Below are positions 46,453 to 55,446 of a stretch of DNA of 64,000 nt, in pieces. Origin of the DNA: Prochlorococcus marinus CUG1415. Lineage in GTDB: Bacteria; Cyanobacteriota; Cyanobacteriia; PCC-6307; Cyanobiaceae. The notes under the pieces are model-generated. The model did not search any database, was not told the origin of the DNA, and was given only the letters and a program-made list of their open reading frames with translations. Both the position numbers and the translations under genes were made by a program. Numbering within the stretch: position 1 is the first letter of the stretch; each line of letters begins with the position of its first letter. The DNA lies in NCBI RefSeq assembly GCF_017696015.1, contig NZ_JAAORL010000001.1, positions 372,001 to 436,000 of the forward strand, given 5' to 3'.

Positions 46453-49059
46453 TTGGATCACACACTTGTTATTGTTGAAAGTCCCACCAAAGCAAAAACC
46501 ATAAGAAAGTTTTTGCCTTCTAATTATGAAGTTCTTGCTTCAATGGGGCATGTAAGAGATCTTCCAAAAGGAGCTGCTGAAATCCCTGCTGCAGTAAAAA
46601 AGGAAAAATGGTCAAGGATAGGAGTTAATACAACAGAGGATTTTGAACCACTTTATATAGTTCCAAAAGATAAGAAAAAGGTTGTTAAAGAGCTGAAAGA
46701 TGCATTGAAAGGTGCTACCCAACTATTACTGGCAACTGATGAAGATAGAGAGGGAGAGAGTATTAGCTGGCATCTTCTGCAAATACTTAATCCTAAAATA
46801 CCTACTAAGAGAATGGTTTTTCATGAAATTACAAAAAAGGCAATTAAAAAAGCTTTAGATCAAACAAGAGAAATTGATATGGAACTTGTCCAGGCTCAAG
46901 AAACAAGAAGAATCTTGGACAGGCTTTTTGGATATGAATTATCTCCTTTACTTTGGAAGAAGGTGGCTCCCCGATTATCTGCTGGACGTGTTCAATCAGT
47001 TTCTGTAAGACTTCTTGTTAGAAGAGAGAGAGAAAGAAGATCCTTTAAAAAAGCTAGTTACTGGGGGATTAAAGCTTCTCTAGTAAAAGATAATGTTACT
47101 TTCGAAACTAAATTATTTAGCTTGAACGGTCAAAGAATTTGTAATGGTTCCGATTTCGATGAACAGACCGGCAAATTAAAACAAGGAAATAAATCTTTGA
47201 TAATTGAAGAAGAAAAGGTAAATGATTTATTGAAGACTTTTTCCTCTGAGGATTGGTTAGTCTCAAAAATCGAAAAAAAACCATCCACTCGCAAGCCAGT
47301 TCCTCCATTTACAACTAGTACATTGCAACAAGAAGCAAATAGGAAGCTTCGTTTGTCTGCAAGAGAAACTATGAGATGTGCACAAGGGCTATATGAGAGA
47401 GGTTTCATAACATATATGAGGACTGATTCAGTCCATCTTTCCGAACAAGCCACAAGAGCTGCTAGAGAATGTGTCAGTACAATGTATGGAAAAGAATATT
47501 TATCTGACTCACCAAGACAATTTAATTCAACGGCAAGAAATGCTCAAGAAGCACACGAAGCTATTAGGCCAGCAGGTGAGGTATTTAAAACACCAAAGGA
47601 AACTAACCTGACTGGTAGAGATTTATCTCTTTACGATTTAATTTGGAAAAGAACTGTAGCTAGTCAAATGGCCGAAGCTAGGCTAACAATGATTAATGCT
47701 GAAATTAGTGTGGGGGATGGATTATTTAAATCTAGCGGGAAAAGTATTGATTTCGCGGGATTCTTCAGAGCTTATGTGGAGGGAAGTGATGACCCAAGTT
47801 CATCCCTTGAACAACAAGAAATTATTCTCCCAAACTTAATAACTGGAACATGTCTTGAAGTTACCAATCAGGAATCTACTTTTCATGAAACTAAACCACC
47901 TGCAAGATATACAGAGGCTGCATTAGTTAAAGTTCTTGAAAAAGAAGGGATTGGAAGACCTTCTACCTACGCAAGCATTATTGGGACAATTGTGGATAGA
48001 GGTTATGCAAATATATCTTCCAATACTTTAGCTCCAACGTTTACAGCTTTTGCTGTTACCGCTTTATTAGAAGAACATTTTCCTGATCTAGTTGATACTA
48101 CGTTTACTGCAAAAATGGAATCTTCATTGGATGAAATATCTTCAGGTAATCTTGAGTGGCTACCATACCTCGAGACTTTCTATAAAGGTAAAAATGGTCT
48201 GGAGGTGAAAGTTCAGAAAACAGAGGGTGATATTGATGGTAAAGCTTATAGACAAGTTGATTTCGAAGATCTTCCTTGCGTAGTCAGAATTGGCTCTAAT
48301 GGACCTTGGCTAGAGGGTACAAAAATTGATGAATCTGGTAATGAAATTCAGGCTAAAGGTAATCTTCCAATGGATATTACTCCTGGAGATTTAGACATCA
48401 AGCAAGTTGATCAAATTTTAAGTGGCCCATCAGATCTTGGAACCGATCCAAAAACTGGTGAAAAAGTCTTTTTAAGATTTGGCCCTTATGGACCTTACGT
48501 ACAATTGGGAAATAATGATCAAGATAAAGCTAAACCAAGAAGAGCTTCATTACCCAAAGAATTGAAAACTGATGATCTAACTCTTGATGAGGCTCTAGTT
48601 CTTTTAAGTTTGCCTAGATTGTTAGGAGTTCATCCTGAAGGCGGTGTCGTTGAGGCTGACAGAGGAAGATTTGGACCTTATATTAAATGGATTAAAAATG
48701 AAAATGAATCTGAAAACAGATCATTAAAGAAAGAGGATGATGTCTTTACAGTTGATATAAAACGAGCATTAGAAATTCTTGCGATGCCAAAAATGGGTAG
48801 AGGAGGTCAAGAGGTACTTAAAGATTTTGGCAAGCCGAAAGAATTTAAAGAAAAAATCCAAATATTAAATGGAAGATATGGGGTCTATTTAAAATGTGGC
48901 AAAACTAATGTTTCGATTGCCAAAGATACTGACTTAGAAAAATTCTCCATAGATGATGCTTTATTTCTTTTAGAAGAAAAACTAAAAGATAAAAAAGGAT
49001 CTATTTCAAAAAAAACAAAAATAAGAAATAAAAAAACCACTAGGAAAAAGAAAAGTTAG
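46453..49059 (+). CDS. topA: DNA topoisomerase I
   Basis: Type IA topoisomerase relaxing negative supercoils. The 868-aa protein has the TOPRIM domain (LVIVESPTKAKTIRKFL; ATDEDREGESISWHL) and the catalytic Tyr in GFITYMRTDSVHLS. IGRPSTYASIIGTIVDRGY follows. C-terminal repeats (GPYGPYVQLG, RFGPYIKW, NGRYGVYLKCG) precede a Lys-rich tail; the zinc fingers of enterobacterial TopA are replaced by these cyanobacterial repeats. Start TTG 46453. Confidence 0.96.
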   Translation: MDHTLVIVESPTKAKTIRKFLPSNYEVLASMGHVRDLPKGAAEIPAAVKKEKWSRIGVNTTEDFEPLYIVPKDKKKVVKELKDALKGATQLLLATDEDREGESISWHLLQILNPKIPTKRMVFHEITKKAIKKALDQTREIDMELVQAQETRRILDRLFGYELSPLLWKKVAPRLSAGRVQSVSVRLLVRRERERRSFKKASYWGIKASLVKDNVTFETKLFSLNGQRICNGSDFDEQTGKLKQGNKSLIIEEEKVNDLLKTFSSEDWLVSKIEKKPSTRKPVPPFTTSTLQQEANRKLRLSARETMRCAQGLYERGFITYMRTDSVHLSEQATRAARECVSTMYGKEYLSDSPRQFNSTARNAQEAHEAIRPAGEVFKTPKETNLTGRDLSLYDLIWKRTVASQMAEARLTMINAEISVGDGLFKSSGKSIDFAGFFRAYVEGSDDPSSSLEQQEIILPNLITGTCLEVTNQESTFHETKPPARYTEAALVKVLEKEGIGRPSTYASIIGTIVDRGYANISSNTLAPTFTAFAVTALLEEHFPDLVDTTFTAKMESSLDEISSGNLEWLPYLETFYKGKNGLEVKVQKTEGDIDGKAYRQVDFEDLPCVVRIGSNGPWLEGTKIDESGNEIQAKGNLPMDITPGDLDIKQVDQILSGPSDLGTDPKTGEKVFLRFGPYGPYVQLGNNDQDKAKPRRASLPKELKTDDLTLDEALVLLSLPRLLGVHPEGGVVEADRGRFGPYIKWIKNENESENRSLKKEDDVFTVDIKRALEILAMPKMGRGGQEVLKDFGKPKEFKEKIQILNGRYGVYLKCGKTNVSIAKDTDLEKFSIDDALFLLEEKLKDKKGSISKKTKIRNKKTTRKKKS

Positions 49060-49067
49060 AAAAGAAT

Positions 49068-49652
49068 ATGATTTTAAAAAAAAATGAATTTTTTTTATTA
49101 ATTTTTTTAATTTTATTGCAATCATGCTCTGGAGGGAGGATTGGAAATTTTCTTGAAAGTAGTTTTAATGATTTAGAAAAAATAAGCCAAAATGAAGATT
49201 TACAAAAAAATTTAGGCAATAAACAACTTGTAGTAAAAGAAAACAAAAAAATTGATCAGAAAAAAAATAAAAAAATCAAAAAAGTAGAAAAGCCAAAAAA
49301 TGTTATAGAAAATAAAAAGGATATAGATTTAGAAACAGAAAATAAAGAAATTGATCAGAAAAAAAATAAAAAAATCAAAAAAGTAGAAAAGCCAAAAAAT
49401 AATCTAGAAAATAAAAATGATATAAATTTAGAAAATATATCAAAACAAAAAAATAACAAAATTAAGAATTCTTCAAGAAAAAGAAAAATTGAGCTTCAAT
49501 CCTACAAAATAATATTCATCTTGAAAGATATAGATCCAAAAGATCTTACGGAAGAGTTAAGTTCCATATTAAGTAATTCTGAGGTAAATTTTGAAATAGA
49601 AAAGATTGAACGTATCTTAGATTCAAAAAATAAAAGTATTAATAAAAATTAA
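49068..49652 (+). CDS. Lys-rich lipoprotein with an internal tandem repeat
   Basis: A 194-aa predicted lipoprotein. A hydrophobic leader (FFLLIFLILLQSC) ends in a lipobox-like LQSC, so Cys would be lipidated. A highly charged, Lys/Glu/Asn-rich low-complexity middle contains two in-frame 33-codon repeats, and a globular-looking C-terminus reads YKIIFILKDIDPKDLTEELSSILSN. Unrecognised family; role in the periplasm is inferred. It follows topA by 8 bases. Confidence 0.72.
   Translation: MILKKNEFFLLIFLILLQSCSGGRIGNFLESSFNDLEKISQNEDLQKNLGNKQLVVKENKKIDQKKNKKIKKVEKPKNVIENKKDIDLETENKEIDQKKNKKIKKVEKPKNNLENKNDINLENISKQKNNKIKNSSRKRKIELQSYKIIFILKDIDPKDLTEELSSILSNSEVNFEIEKIERILDSKNKSINKN
49251..49448 (+). 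repeat. 99-bp tandem in-frame duplication
   Basis: Unit 1 is 49251-49349 and unit 2 is 49350-49448, period 99 bases or 33 codons, inside the Lys-rich lipoprotein gene. The first 51 bases of both units are identical at the nucleotide level; the rest differs at a few sites. The identity suggests a recent duplication or ongoing correction. Confidence 0.9.
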
Positions 49653-49672
49653 TTAAAAATATTCAACAAAAA

Positions 49673-50311
49673 ATGAAAATAACAACAAAAACTGAAGCAT
49701 TAAATATTGTCGAGACCTCATATTTAGCATCTCTTTCGTCTTTATTATGGGTTGCACTATATTATTTGCCAATTGGGGGAGCTTTATTAAGGTTGATTTT
49801 ACCCCTCCCAATGATCATATTGCAATTGAGAAGAGGAACTAAAACTGCCTTGGAAGGACTCCTAATACAATTTCTACTTTTATTCATAATTATGGGTCCT
49901 GTTAGAGGAACTTTATTTTTATTTCCTTATGGCATCTTGGCTTTTTGGTTGGGCTGGTGTTGGTTTAAAGAAAAGAGTTGGAAAATTAGTTTAACTGTAG
50001 GAGTTATTATTGGAACTCTAGGCTTCTTCCTCCGAGTAATAGCATTATCTACGTTGGTTGGCGATAATCTTTGGGTGTTAATTACTAGAGCGAGTTATGG
50101 TCTAATAGAAAAGTTCATTGGATTATTAGATTTACCTTTTTCTCCATCAATTTTGAGTATCCAATTAGGTGCAATTTTATTAATAATTTTTCAAGAAATA
50201 GTTTATGTTTTAACGGTACATGTAGTTGCCTATTCTCTGTTCCCAAGATTTAAATTAACTATCCCAGATCCTCCAAGATTATTAAATAACTTAGTTGATT
50301 TCAATAATTGA
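49673..50311 (+). CDS. Polytopic membrane protein (DUF2232)
   Basis: A 212-aa membrane protein with about six hydrophobic segments, starting SYLASLSSLLWVALYYLPIGGALLRLILPLPMIIL and including RRGTKTALEGLL, a pattern of the DUF2232 family related to ECF-transporter S components. A substrate-binding role would fit but is not shown. Its TGA overlaps the TTG start of the CobT-like gene. Confidence 0.82.
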   Translation: MKITTKTEALNIVETSYLASLSSLLWVALYYLPIGGALLRLILPLPMIILQLRRGTKTALEGLLIQFLLLFIIMGPVRGTLFLFPYGILAFWLGWCWFKEKSWKISLTVGVIIGTLGFFLRVIALSTLVGDNLWVLITRASYGLIEKFIGLLDLPFSPSILSIQLGAILLIIFQEIVYVLTVHVVAYSLFPRFKLTIPDPPRLLNNLVDFNN

Positions 50312-51480
50312 AAAAAATAAGAATGTATAGTAAACAATTAGGGATAAATTTTTTTGGTAATGAATCCAATCAAGAAAGACAACTTAATAGGATAGAAATA
50401 CTGAAAAAGGATATAAATAATTTCAAAATATTTCTTGTAATTGCAGGCACTAATACATCTCAAATTTCAGGAATTTCCGCTGCAGGTATTAATGCAAAAT
50501 CAAGGAGAATAACTGCGCTCGCAGATGCCGAATTTTTGCTTAAGGGTGCTTCAAAAGATCATAAATATAAATTGCCTCTCCTCAATGCAGGAGTAACTCC
50601 TGCCCTAATAAGTCATGTTTGTTCAAAGCTTATAAATATTTATCCAGATATTGTTCCTCTTGGAATAGGAGTAAAGCCTTATTTTAATCATTTGGTTGTA
50701 GAAGATAGAGATTTGGGACCATCAAATTGTCTTACTACTGGTAAATCCATGCCCAAAGAGAGAGTTATAAATCTCTATGAAAGAGGTCTTGCGATAGGGA
50801 AATCCACAAAACAACCCATCTTAATTTCTGAATCTGTACCAGGGGGCACCACAACTGCTCAGGCAGTAATGGAAGCTTTTGGTTTGCAGGTGTCTGATTT
50901 AGTAGGGAGTAGTTTATTTAAAGCTCCAAGAGAACTAAGAAGAAAAGTAGTTCAGAAAGGACTTTTAAATGCAAATCTCAAGACTAATTTTGACTCTTTT
51001 GATGTTGTCGCATCAGTGGGAGACCCTTTCCAAGCTTTCTCAATGGGTTTATTAATTGGTGCTAGATTAGCAAAACAACCTGTAATATTGTCTGGTGGAA
51101 GTCAAATGATGGCTGTCATTTTGCTTGTATTAGAATTCTTAGGTGCAAAAAATAAAGATGACTTTATTGAGGATGTTTTTATTGCGACAACTGGCTGGCT
51201 TATAAAAGATAATTCTCTAAATGATTTATTAAATTTAATTAATGAGAAATACGATATCAAATTATTAGGTTTAGCAAGCCCTTTAAATTTTAAATCGTCT
51301 ATATATAAAGAATTGCAGGATTATGAAATAGGCCATGTCAAAGAAGGTGTAGGTGCTGGTGGAATATCAATACTTGCATTTTTGAATGGGTTTAAAAATC
51401 ACGAAATAGTTTCATTGTGTCAACAAAATCTGGAAATGATGAAGGGTCTAGGTCAAATTTCTTTAGAGAAGGATTGCTGA
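50308..51480 (+). CDS. CobT-like nicotinate-nucleotide phosphoribosyltransferase (TIGR00303 family)
   Basis: A 390-aa homologue of the nicotinate mononucleotide:base phosphoribosyltransferase that activates the lower ligand base of cobamides. Visible motifs: FLVIAGTNTSQISGISAAG, LLNAGVTPALI, ESVPGGTTTAQAVMEAFG, ILSGGSQMMAVILL and GVGAGGISILAFLNG. The cyanobacterial/archaeal branch is separate from enterobacterial CobT; Prochlorococcus makes adenine-containing pseudocobalamin. TTG start at 50308 overlapping the previous stop. Confidence 0.85.
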   Translation: MKKIRMYSKQLGINFFGNESNQERQLNRIEILKKDINNFKIFLVIAGTNTSQISGISAAGINAKSRRITALADAEFLLKGASKDHKYKLPLLNAGVTPALISHVCSKLINIYPDIVPLGIGVKPYFNHLVVEDRDLGPSNCLTTGKSMPKERVINLYERGLAIGKSTKQPILISESVPGGTTTAQAVMEAFGLQVSDLVGSSLFKAPRELRRKVVQKGLLNANLKTNFDSFDVVASVGDPFQAFSMGLLIGARLAKQPVILSGGSQMMAVILLVLEFLGAKNKDDFIEDVFIATTGWLIKDNSLNDLLNLINEKYDIKLLGLASPLNFKSSIYKELQDYEIGHVKEGVGAGGISILAFLNGFKNHEIVSLCQQNLEMMKGLGQISLEKDC

Positions 51481-52479
51481 ATGTTTTCAAAATTTGCAAC
51501 CAGAAGAGAATTTTTAAATTGTGGTAAGCTTTCGCTTTTATTTCTATTAAACTCTTGCAGTAATATTCCTAATAAAGTAAAGATTGCACTCCAAAATTCT
51601 TTTTATCCACAATCTTTTAAAGATACGATTCCAAAAGATTGGAAGCAGGAAAAATTTAATTTTGAAAGTATCCAGCTACAAAAAAATAGAAACATAATTT
51701 TCAATTCTGACTTTACTTTAATAAACGATGGATGGATTACTAGTTTAGATTTTGCTGAATTTGAAAAAATAAATGAATATCCACTGATCGAAAATTTGGA
51801 TAAGAGATCGATAGATTTTTTAGGAAGTTTTAATCAAAATCAAAGAAGTAAACTATTTCCTATTGGCTTAGTACCTTATACAATTATCATTAAAAATAAT
51901 AGAGAATTAATAAATGCAGCTAGAAATTCTTGGGATTTCCTTCTTTCTAAAAAATTAACTGGAAAAATAATTTTTCCAGAAAGTCCCAGAATAATATTGT
52001 CAATTGCTAACAAAATAAATTCATTTAATTCTTTAAAAAAACTTAAAAGCCAAGCAATGTTATTTGATGATAAAAATATGCTCAATTGGTTGCTTAATTC
52101 TCATGCTTGTGTCGCAATAGTTCCTTATAGTCTTTGCTCAAAATATTTAAAAATAGATCCAAGACTTTCTTTGGTTTTCCCAAATCAAGGTGTACCTTTG
52201 ATGTGGCATTTTCTACTTAGTCGATCAAATCTAAATAATGAAATATTAATTAAATGGATTAAATCTTTAGAAAATAAATCAATAGTAGATAAATTAGTAA
52301 GTCAAGGTTGGTATCTACCATTCAATAGTGATTATTTGCAAAGTAAATATAACTCTGAGATAAACACAATATCAGGACCTTCTAAGAAATGTTGGGATAA
52401 TAGTTGGTCTTTCCCTCTCCTAACAAATGAACAAAAAATTAATCTTGAAAATTCCTGGAATGAATCTTTAACCCCATAA
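51481..52479 (+). CDS. Periplasmic binding-protein-like lipoprotein with Tat-type leader
   Basis: A 332-aa exported protein. The leader has a twin-Arg (TRREFLNCGKLSLLFLL) and then LLNSCSN, a lipobox, so it is predicted to be a Tat-type lipoprotein. The mature part resembles a type 2 periplasmic solute-binding fold of the PotD kind (LFPIGLVPYTIIIKNN; a late SLCSKYLKIDPRLSLVFPNQGVPLMWH). No transporter genes are near. Specificity unknown; polyamines or iron are possible. It starts directly after the CobT-like stop. Confidence 0.7.
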   Translation: MFSKFATRREFLNCGKLSLLFLLNSCSNIPNKVKIALQNSFYPQSFKDTIPKDWKQEKFNFESIQLQKNRNIIFNSDFTLINDGWITSLDFAEFEKINEYPLIENLDKRSIDFLGSFNQNQRSKLFPIGLVPYTIIIKNNRELINAARNSWDFLLSKKLTGKIIFPESPRIILSIANKINSFNSLKKLKSQAMLFDDKNMLNWLLNSHACVAIVPYSLCSKYLKIDPRLSLVFPNQGVPLMWHFLLSRSNLNNEILIKWIKSLENKSIVDKLVSQGWYLPFNSDYLQSKYNSEINTISGPSKKCWDNSWSFPLLTNEQKINLENSWNESLTP

Positions 52480-53610
52480 TCTTTTTTTAGGAGTTTCAAT
52501 TAATAAGTTATTGGTTTCCTTTAATAAATTTGGTATGTCTAATTTACTAGGACATTTAGGAACACATTCATTACACTCTTGACAAAATGAGGCATTTTTT
52601 TCTTCCCACCAGTGGCCAGCTTTTCCTATTAAATTGTATCTTTCTTTTGAAAATTCTAATTGGCCATAACCAATAGATATATTCCTTAAACGAAGTATTT
52701 CTGGAATAGGTATTTCATTTGGGCATGGCACACAACATCTGCATTGTTCACATTTTGTTGAGCTTAATCTTTCGTTAGCCACTTCCTCAATTTTATTGAG
52801 GGCAATTATTTCAGGTGTTGTGAGCCTCTCGGAAGAGTTTCTAAGTTTATTAGCAAATTCAAAATCTTTTTTGTTTGTGGCCCCCAAGGACAAAGTTGTA
52901 ATGCCTTTTGCCAAAAGAAATCGATACGCTAATTCTAATGGATGAAAAGGCTTTGAGGCCTCTAACAAAATATCACTTGGAGAATATAATCTACCGCCTT
53001 TATCAGCGGGCGATATTGCTAATACTCCCATACCTTTTTTTATGGCTTGCTCTGCCAAAGTAATTTTAGATTGATCTAAATAATGTAAATGTAGGCTACA
53101 AAAACTAAAAACTTCACAGTTAATTGCTTCTTTAATTAGTGAATAACTTCCGTGTGAACTAAAGCCAACTTGATCAACTAGTTCCTTCTCAAGTATCCAT
53201 GATATGAATTTCTTACCCTCTCCCTCTAGAACCCAAGCTAGATGTTGTTTTAAATTGAGTCCATGAATTGCAAGATTATTAATTTTCTCGCGATTTAAAT
53301 TTTTAAGAGAATTTTGAAAATTTTTTTTTAAAAAGTTAAAATCACCCTTTGGTAAAACTTTGGTAGTAATCACCCAGTTTTTTTCGGGTATGTTGTCTAC
53401 TAATGCTAGTTTTTTTATTGAATTTCCAATGAGTGATTCGGCATTACCATAAGAAGGTGCTGTTTCTATGTGGTTAATTCCTACATAATATGCATTTTTT
53501 ATTATGCTATACATTTTTTCTAGACTCTCAGTTGCTCGCATTGTCCCTAAAGTGAATAAGCTCACTTTCGCCCCTCTACCAAATGATCTTTTTTGTGAAT
53601 TAATAATCAT
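52468..53610 (-). CDS. Aldo/keto reductase with C-terminal Fe-S domain
   Basis: A 380-aa oxidoreductase. The N-terminal AKR TIM barrel has GTMRATES, Tyr in HIETAPSYGNAESLIG, and SLGATNKKDF. The C-terminal ferredoxin-like domain has CEQCRCCVPCPNEI and FCQECNECVPKCPSKLDI, enough cysteines for two 4Fe-4S clusters. This COG1453-like fusion is widespread in cyanobacteria with unknown substrate. The convergent overlap with the preceding lipoprotein gene is 12 bases. Confidence 0.9.
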   Translation of the reverse strand: MIINSQKRSFGRGAKVSLFTLGTMRATESLEKMYSIIKNAYYVGINHIETAPSYGNAESLIGNSIKKLALVDNIPEKNWVITTKVLPKGDFNFLKKNFQNSLKNLNREKINNLAIHGLNLKQHLAWVLEGEGKKFISWILEKELVDQVGFSSHGSYSLIKEAINCEVFSFCSLHLHYLDQSKITLAEQAIKKGMGVLAISPADKGGRLYSPSDILLEASKPFHPLELAYRFLLAKGITTLSLGATNKKDFEFANKLRNSSERLTTPEIIALNKIEEVANERLSSTKCEQCRCCVPCPNEIPIPEILRLRNISIGYGQLEFSKERYNLIGKAGHWWEEKNASFCQECNECVPKCPSKLDIPNLLKETNNLLIETPKKRLWG

Positions 53611-53722
53611 CTAAATATGATCAATTTCTTTTTATTTACTCTTTAATTTATTTATAGTTGAAAATGATTTAAAGTAAATTAAAGTAAATACAAAATTTTG
53701 CAAAAATATTTTTTTTAAATCT

Positions 53723-54376
53723 ATGTTCACAGGAATAATTCAATCAATTGGAAAACTAAAACAAGAAAAAAATATTTTAGAAATTGAAATTTTAGATAAC
53801 TTATTTGATATGGCAATCGGAGATAGCATAGCTGTTGATGGGATTTGTTTGACAGTTAAAGAGATTTTTCAAAATAAATTTACTGTTGATGTTAGTGAGG
53901 AAACATTAAAAAAAACAACTTTAGGAGTAAAGTCGAACCTTAATCAGATTGTTAATTTGGAGCCCGCTCTTAGGGTATCTGATCGTCTAGGAGGGCATAT
54001 AGTCAGTGGACATGTTGATGGCCTTGGAACAGTTGAGAATATAGAAAAATTAGAGAAATCTTGGCTTTTATCCATAAAGTGGAAAAATAATAATTTTTCG
54101 AAATATGTAGTTAATAAAGGTAGTATTTGTGTAAATGGTATAAGTCTTACAATTGCAAAATATGAGCAGGAAGGAGAAATATTTACTATTGCGATAATTC
54201 CTCATACTTGGCATAACACAAATCTGAATAAATTAAATGTTGGTGAAAGCGTAAACCTTGAGGCAGATGCACTAATTAAATATGTAGAGAAATTACTTTT
54301 ATTCAATAAAAATAGTAAAGAAGATTTCTCATCAAATAATATTTCTTTGGAGTGGCTTAAAGAAAACGGTTGGTGA
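53723..54376 (+). CDS. ribE: Riboflavin synthase alpha chain
   Basis: Dismutates 6,7-dimethyl-8-ribityllumazine to riboflavin. The 217-aa protein shows the internal duplication typical of the family: MFTGIIQSIG with SIAVDGICLTV, GGHIVSGHVDG, then the second lumazine-binding half with GSICVNGISLTIA and IAIIPHTWHNTNL. Normal length, ATG start, stand-alone. Confidence 0.96.
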   Translation: MFTGIIQSIGKLKQEKNILEIEILDNLFDMAIGDSIAVDGICLTVKEIFQNKFTVDVSEETLKKTTLGVKSNLNQIVNLEPALRVSDRLGGHIVSGHVDGLGTVENIEKLEKSWLLSIKWKNNNFSKYVVNKGSICVNGISLTIAKYEQEGEIFTIAIIPHTWHNTNLNKLNVGESVNLEADALIKYVEKLLLFNKNSKEDFSSNNISLEWLKENGW

Positions 54377-54385
54377 AATATATTT

Positions 54386-54739
54386 TTAATTTAATGGAAC
54401 CAGATAAATTGTTTTTGACTCTTTTTTTAGATCGATTTTGAATTCCTGACCAGGTTCTAGACCTAATTTTTTGGTGTAGGCATGACCAATTAATAGGTTC
54501 CCATTGCCATGAACTTTAGTTTTAAATTCTGCCTGTCTGCCTCTTGAAGCTCTATTACCATTTTTCCCTTGACGACCATTTCCTATTTTGTAACCCTTAG
54601 CTGCGATAAGCGCTCTGTAAAAACTTTTTCTTAAGACTCTACCGCTTGGACCAACATAACCACAGCCTTTGGCTATCTCATCTTCAGATTGTTTACTTAA
54701 TAATTTTGCTTTCTCAAGAAGTTCTTTTCCTTCTAGCAT
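54386..54739 (-). CDS. cyAbrB-type transcription factor
   Basis: A 117-aa cyanobacterial AbrB-like regulator. Its DNA-binding domain is C-terminal (FKTKVHGNGNLLIGHAYTKKLGLEPGQEFKIDL) with a basic middle (KNGNRASRGRQ), and the N-terminal half has EIAKGCGYVGPSGRVLRKSFYRALIAAKGY. cyAbrBs control carbon/nitrogen and hydrogenase genes in other cyanobacteria. Position next to the ctaCDE operon is suggestive only. Confidence 0.88.
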   Translation of the reverse strand: MLEGKELLEKAKLLSKQSEDEIAKGCGYVGPSGRVLRKSFYRALIAAKGYKIGNGRQGKNGNRASRGRQAEFKTKVHGNGNLLIGHAYTKKLGLEPGQEFKIDLKKESKTIYLVPLN

Positions 54740-54837
54740 TATCTAACAAATTTCTAATTATATATTCTTACTAAAAATAGAGAACTGTGGCAATATAAAT
54801 TAATAAAAAATATATTTAATTTTTAAAATTTAGTTTT

Positions 54838-55440
54838 TCATAAAAGATACAAAATAATAAATAAAATAACCCATATTCCATCTACAAAATGCCAGTACAA
54901 TTCAACAGCTTCCAATGGGAATATATTTTGACTAGTGACTCTTCCACCATTAATTCTCGATTGCCAAGCAATAATTAAAATCATTAAAGTGCCTAAAGTG
55001 ACATGTAATCCATGAAAACCAGTAAGAGCATAAAAAGTACTTGCAAATAAATTATCGGTTAATCCAAATGGTAAATGAAAATATTCAAATAATTGACATA
55101 TTAAAAATATAATTCCAAGAAATGCAGTAAAAAACAACCATTTTTGGGAATCAGAGTTTTTATCTTTTAAAAGTGCTTTACCTGCTTTATGGAAAGTTGC
55201 ACTACTAACAAGTAATAAAATTGTATTTAGTGTAGGTATTGGGAGTTCTAATTCATAAATAGCACCATCAGGTAATGGATTTACTGCTTTATAAGTTAAA
55301 TAAGCAGCAAAGAATCCAGCAAAAGTCATTCCGTCCGCAATTAGGAAAGTTATGAGACCAAACATTCTGAAGTCTTCGTGTGTTTCCTTAACTTCAGAAT
55401 TATTTTTTTGAATTTCTTTTGAACTATCTAGAGTTGTCAT
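54838..55440 (-). CDS. ctaE: Cytochrome c oxidase subunit III
   Basis: Structural subunit of the terminal oxidase; 200 aa with five hydrophobic helices, as in the short bacterial form. Motifs include FRMFGLITFLIADGMTFAGFFAAYLTYKAV, and TGFHGLHVTLGTLMILI and YWHFVDGIWVILFIILYLL at the end. Last gene of the ctaCDE operon, 6 bases after ctaD. Confidence 0.95.
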   Translation of the reverse strand: MTTLDSSKEIQKNNSEVKETHEDFRMFGLITFLIADGMTFAGFFAAYLTYKAVNPLPDGAIYELELPIPTLNTILLLVSSATFHKAGKALLKDKNSDSQKWLFFTAFLGIIFLICQLFEYFHLPFGLTDNLFASTFYALTGFHGLHVTLGTLMILIIAWQSRINGGRVTSQNIFPLEAVELYWHFVDGIWVILFIILYLL

Positions 55441-55446
55441 ATGTTT

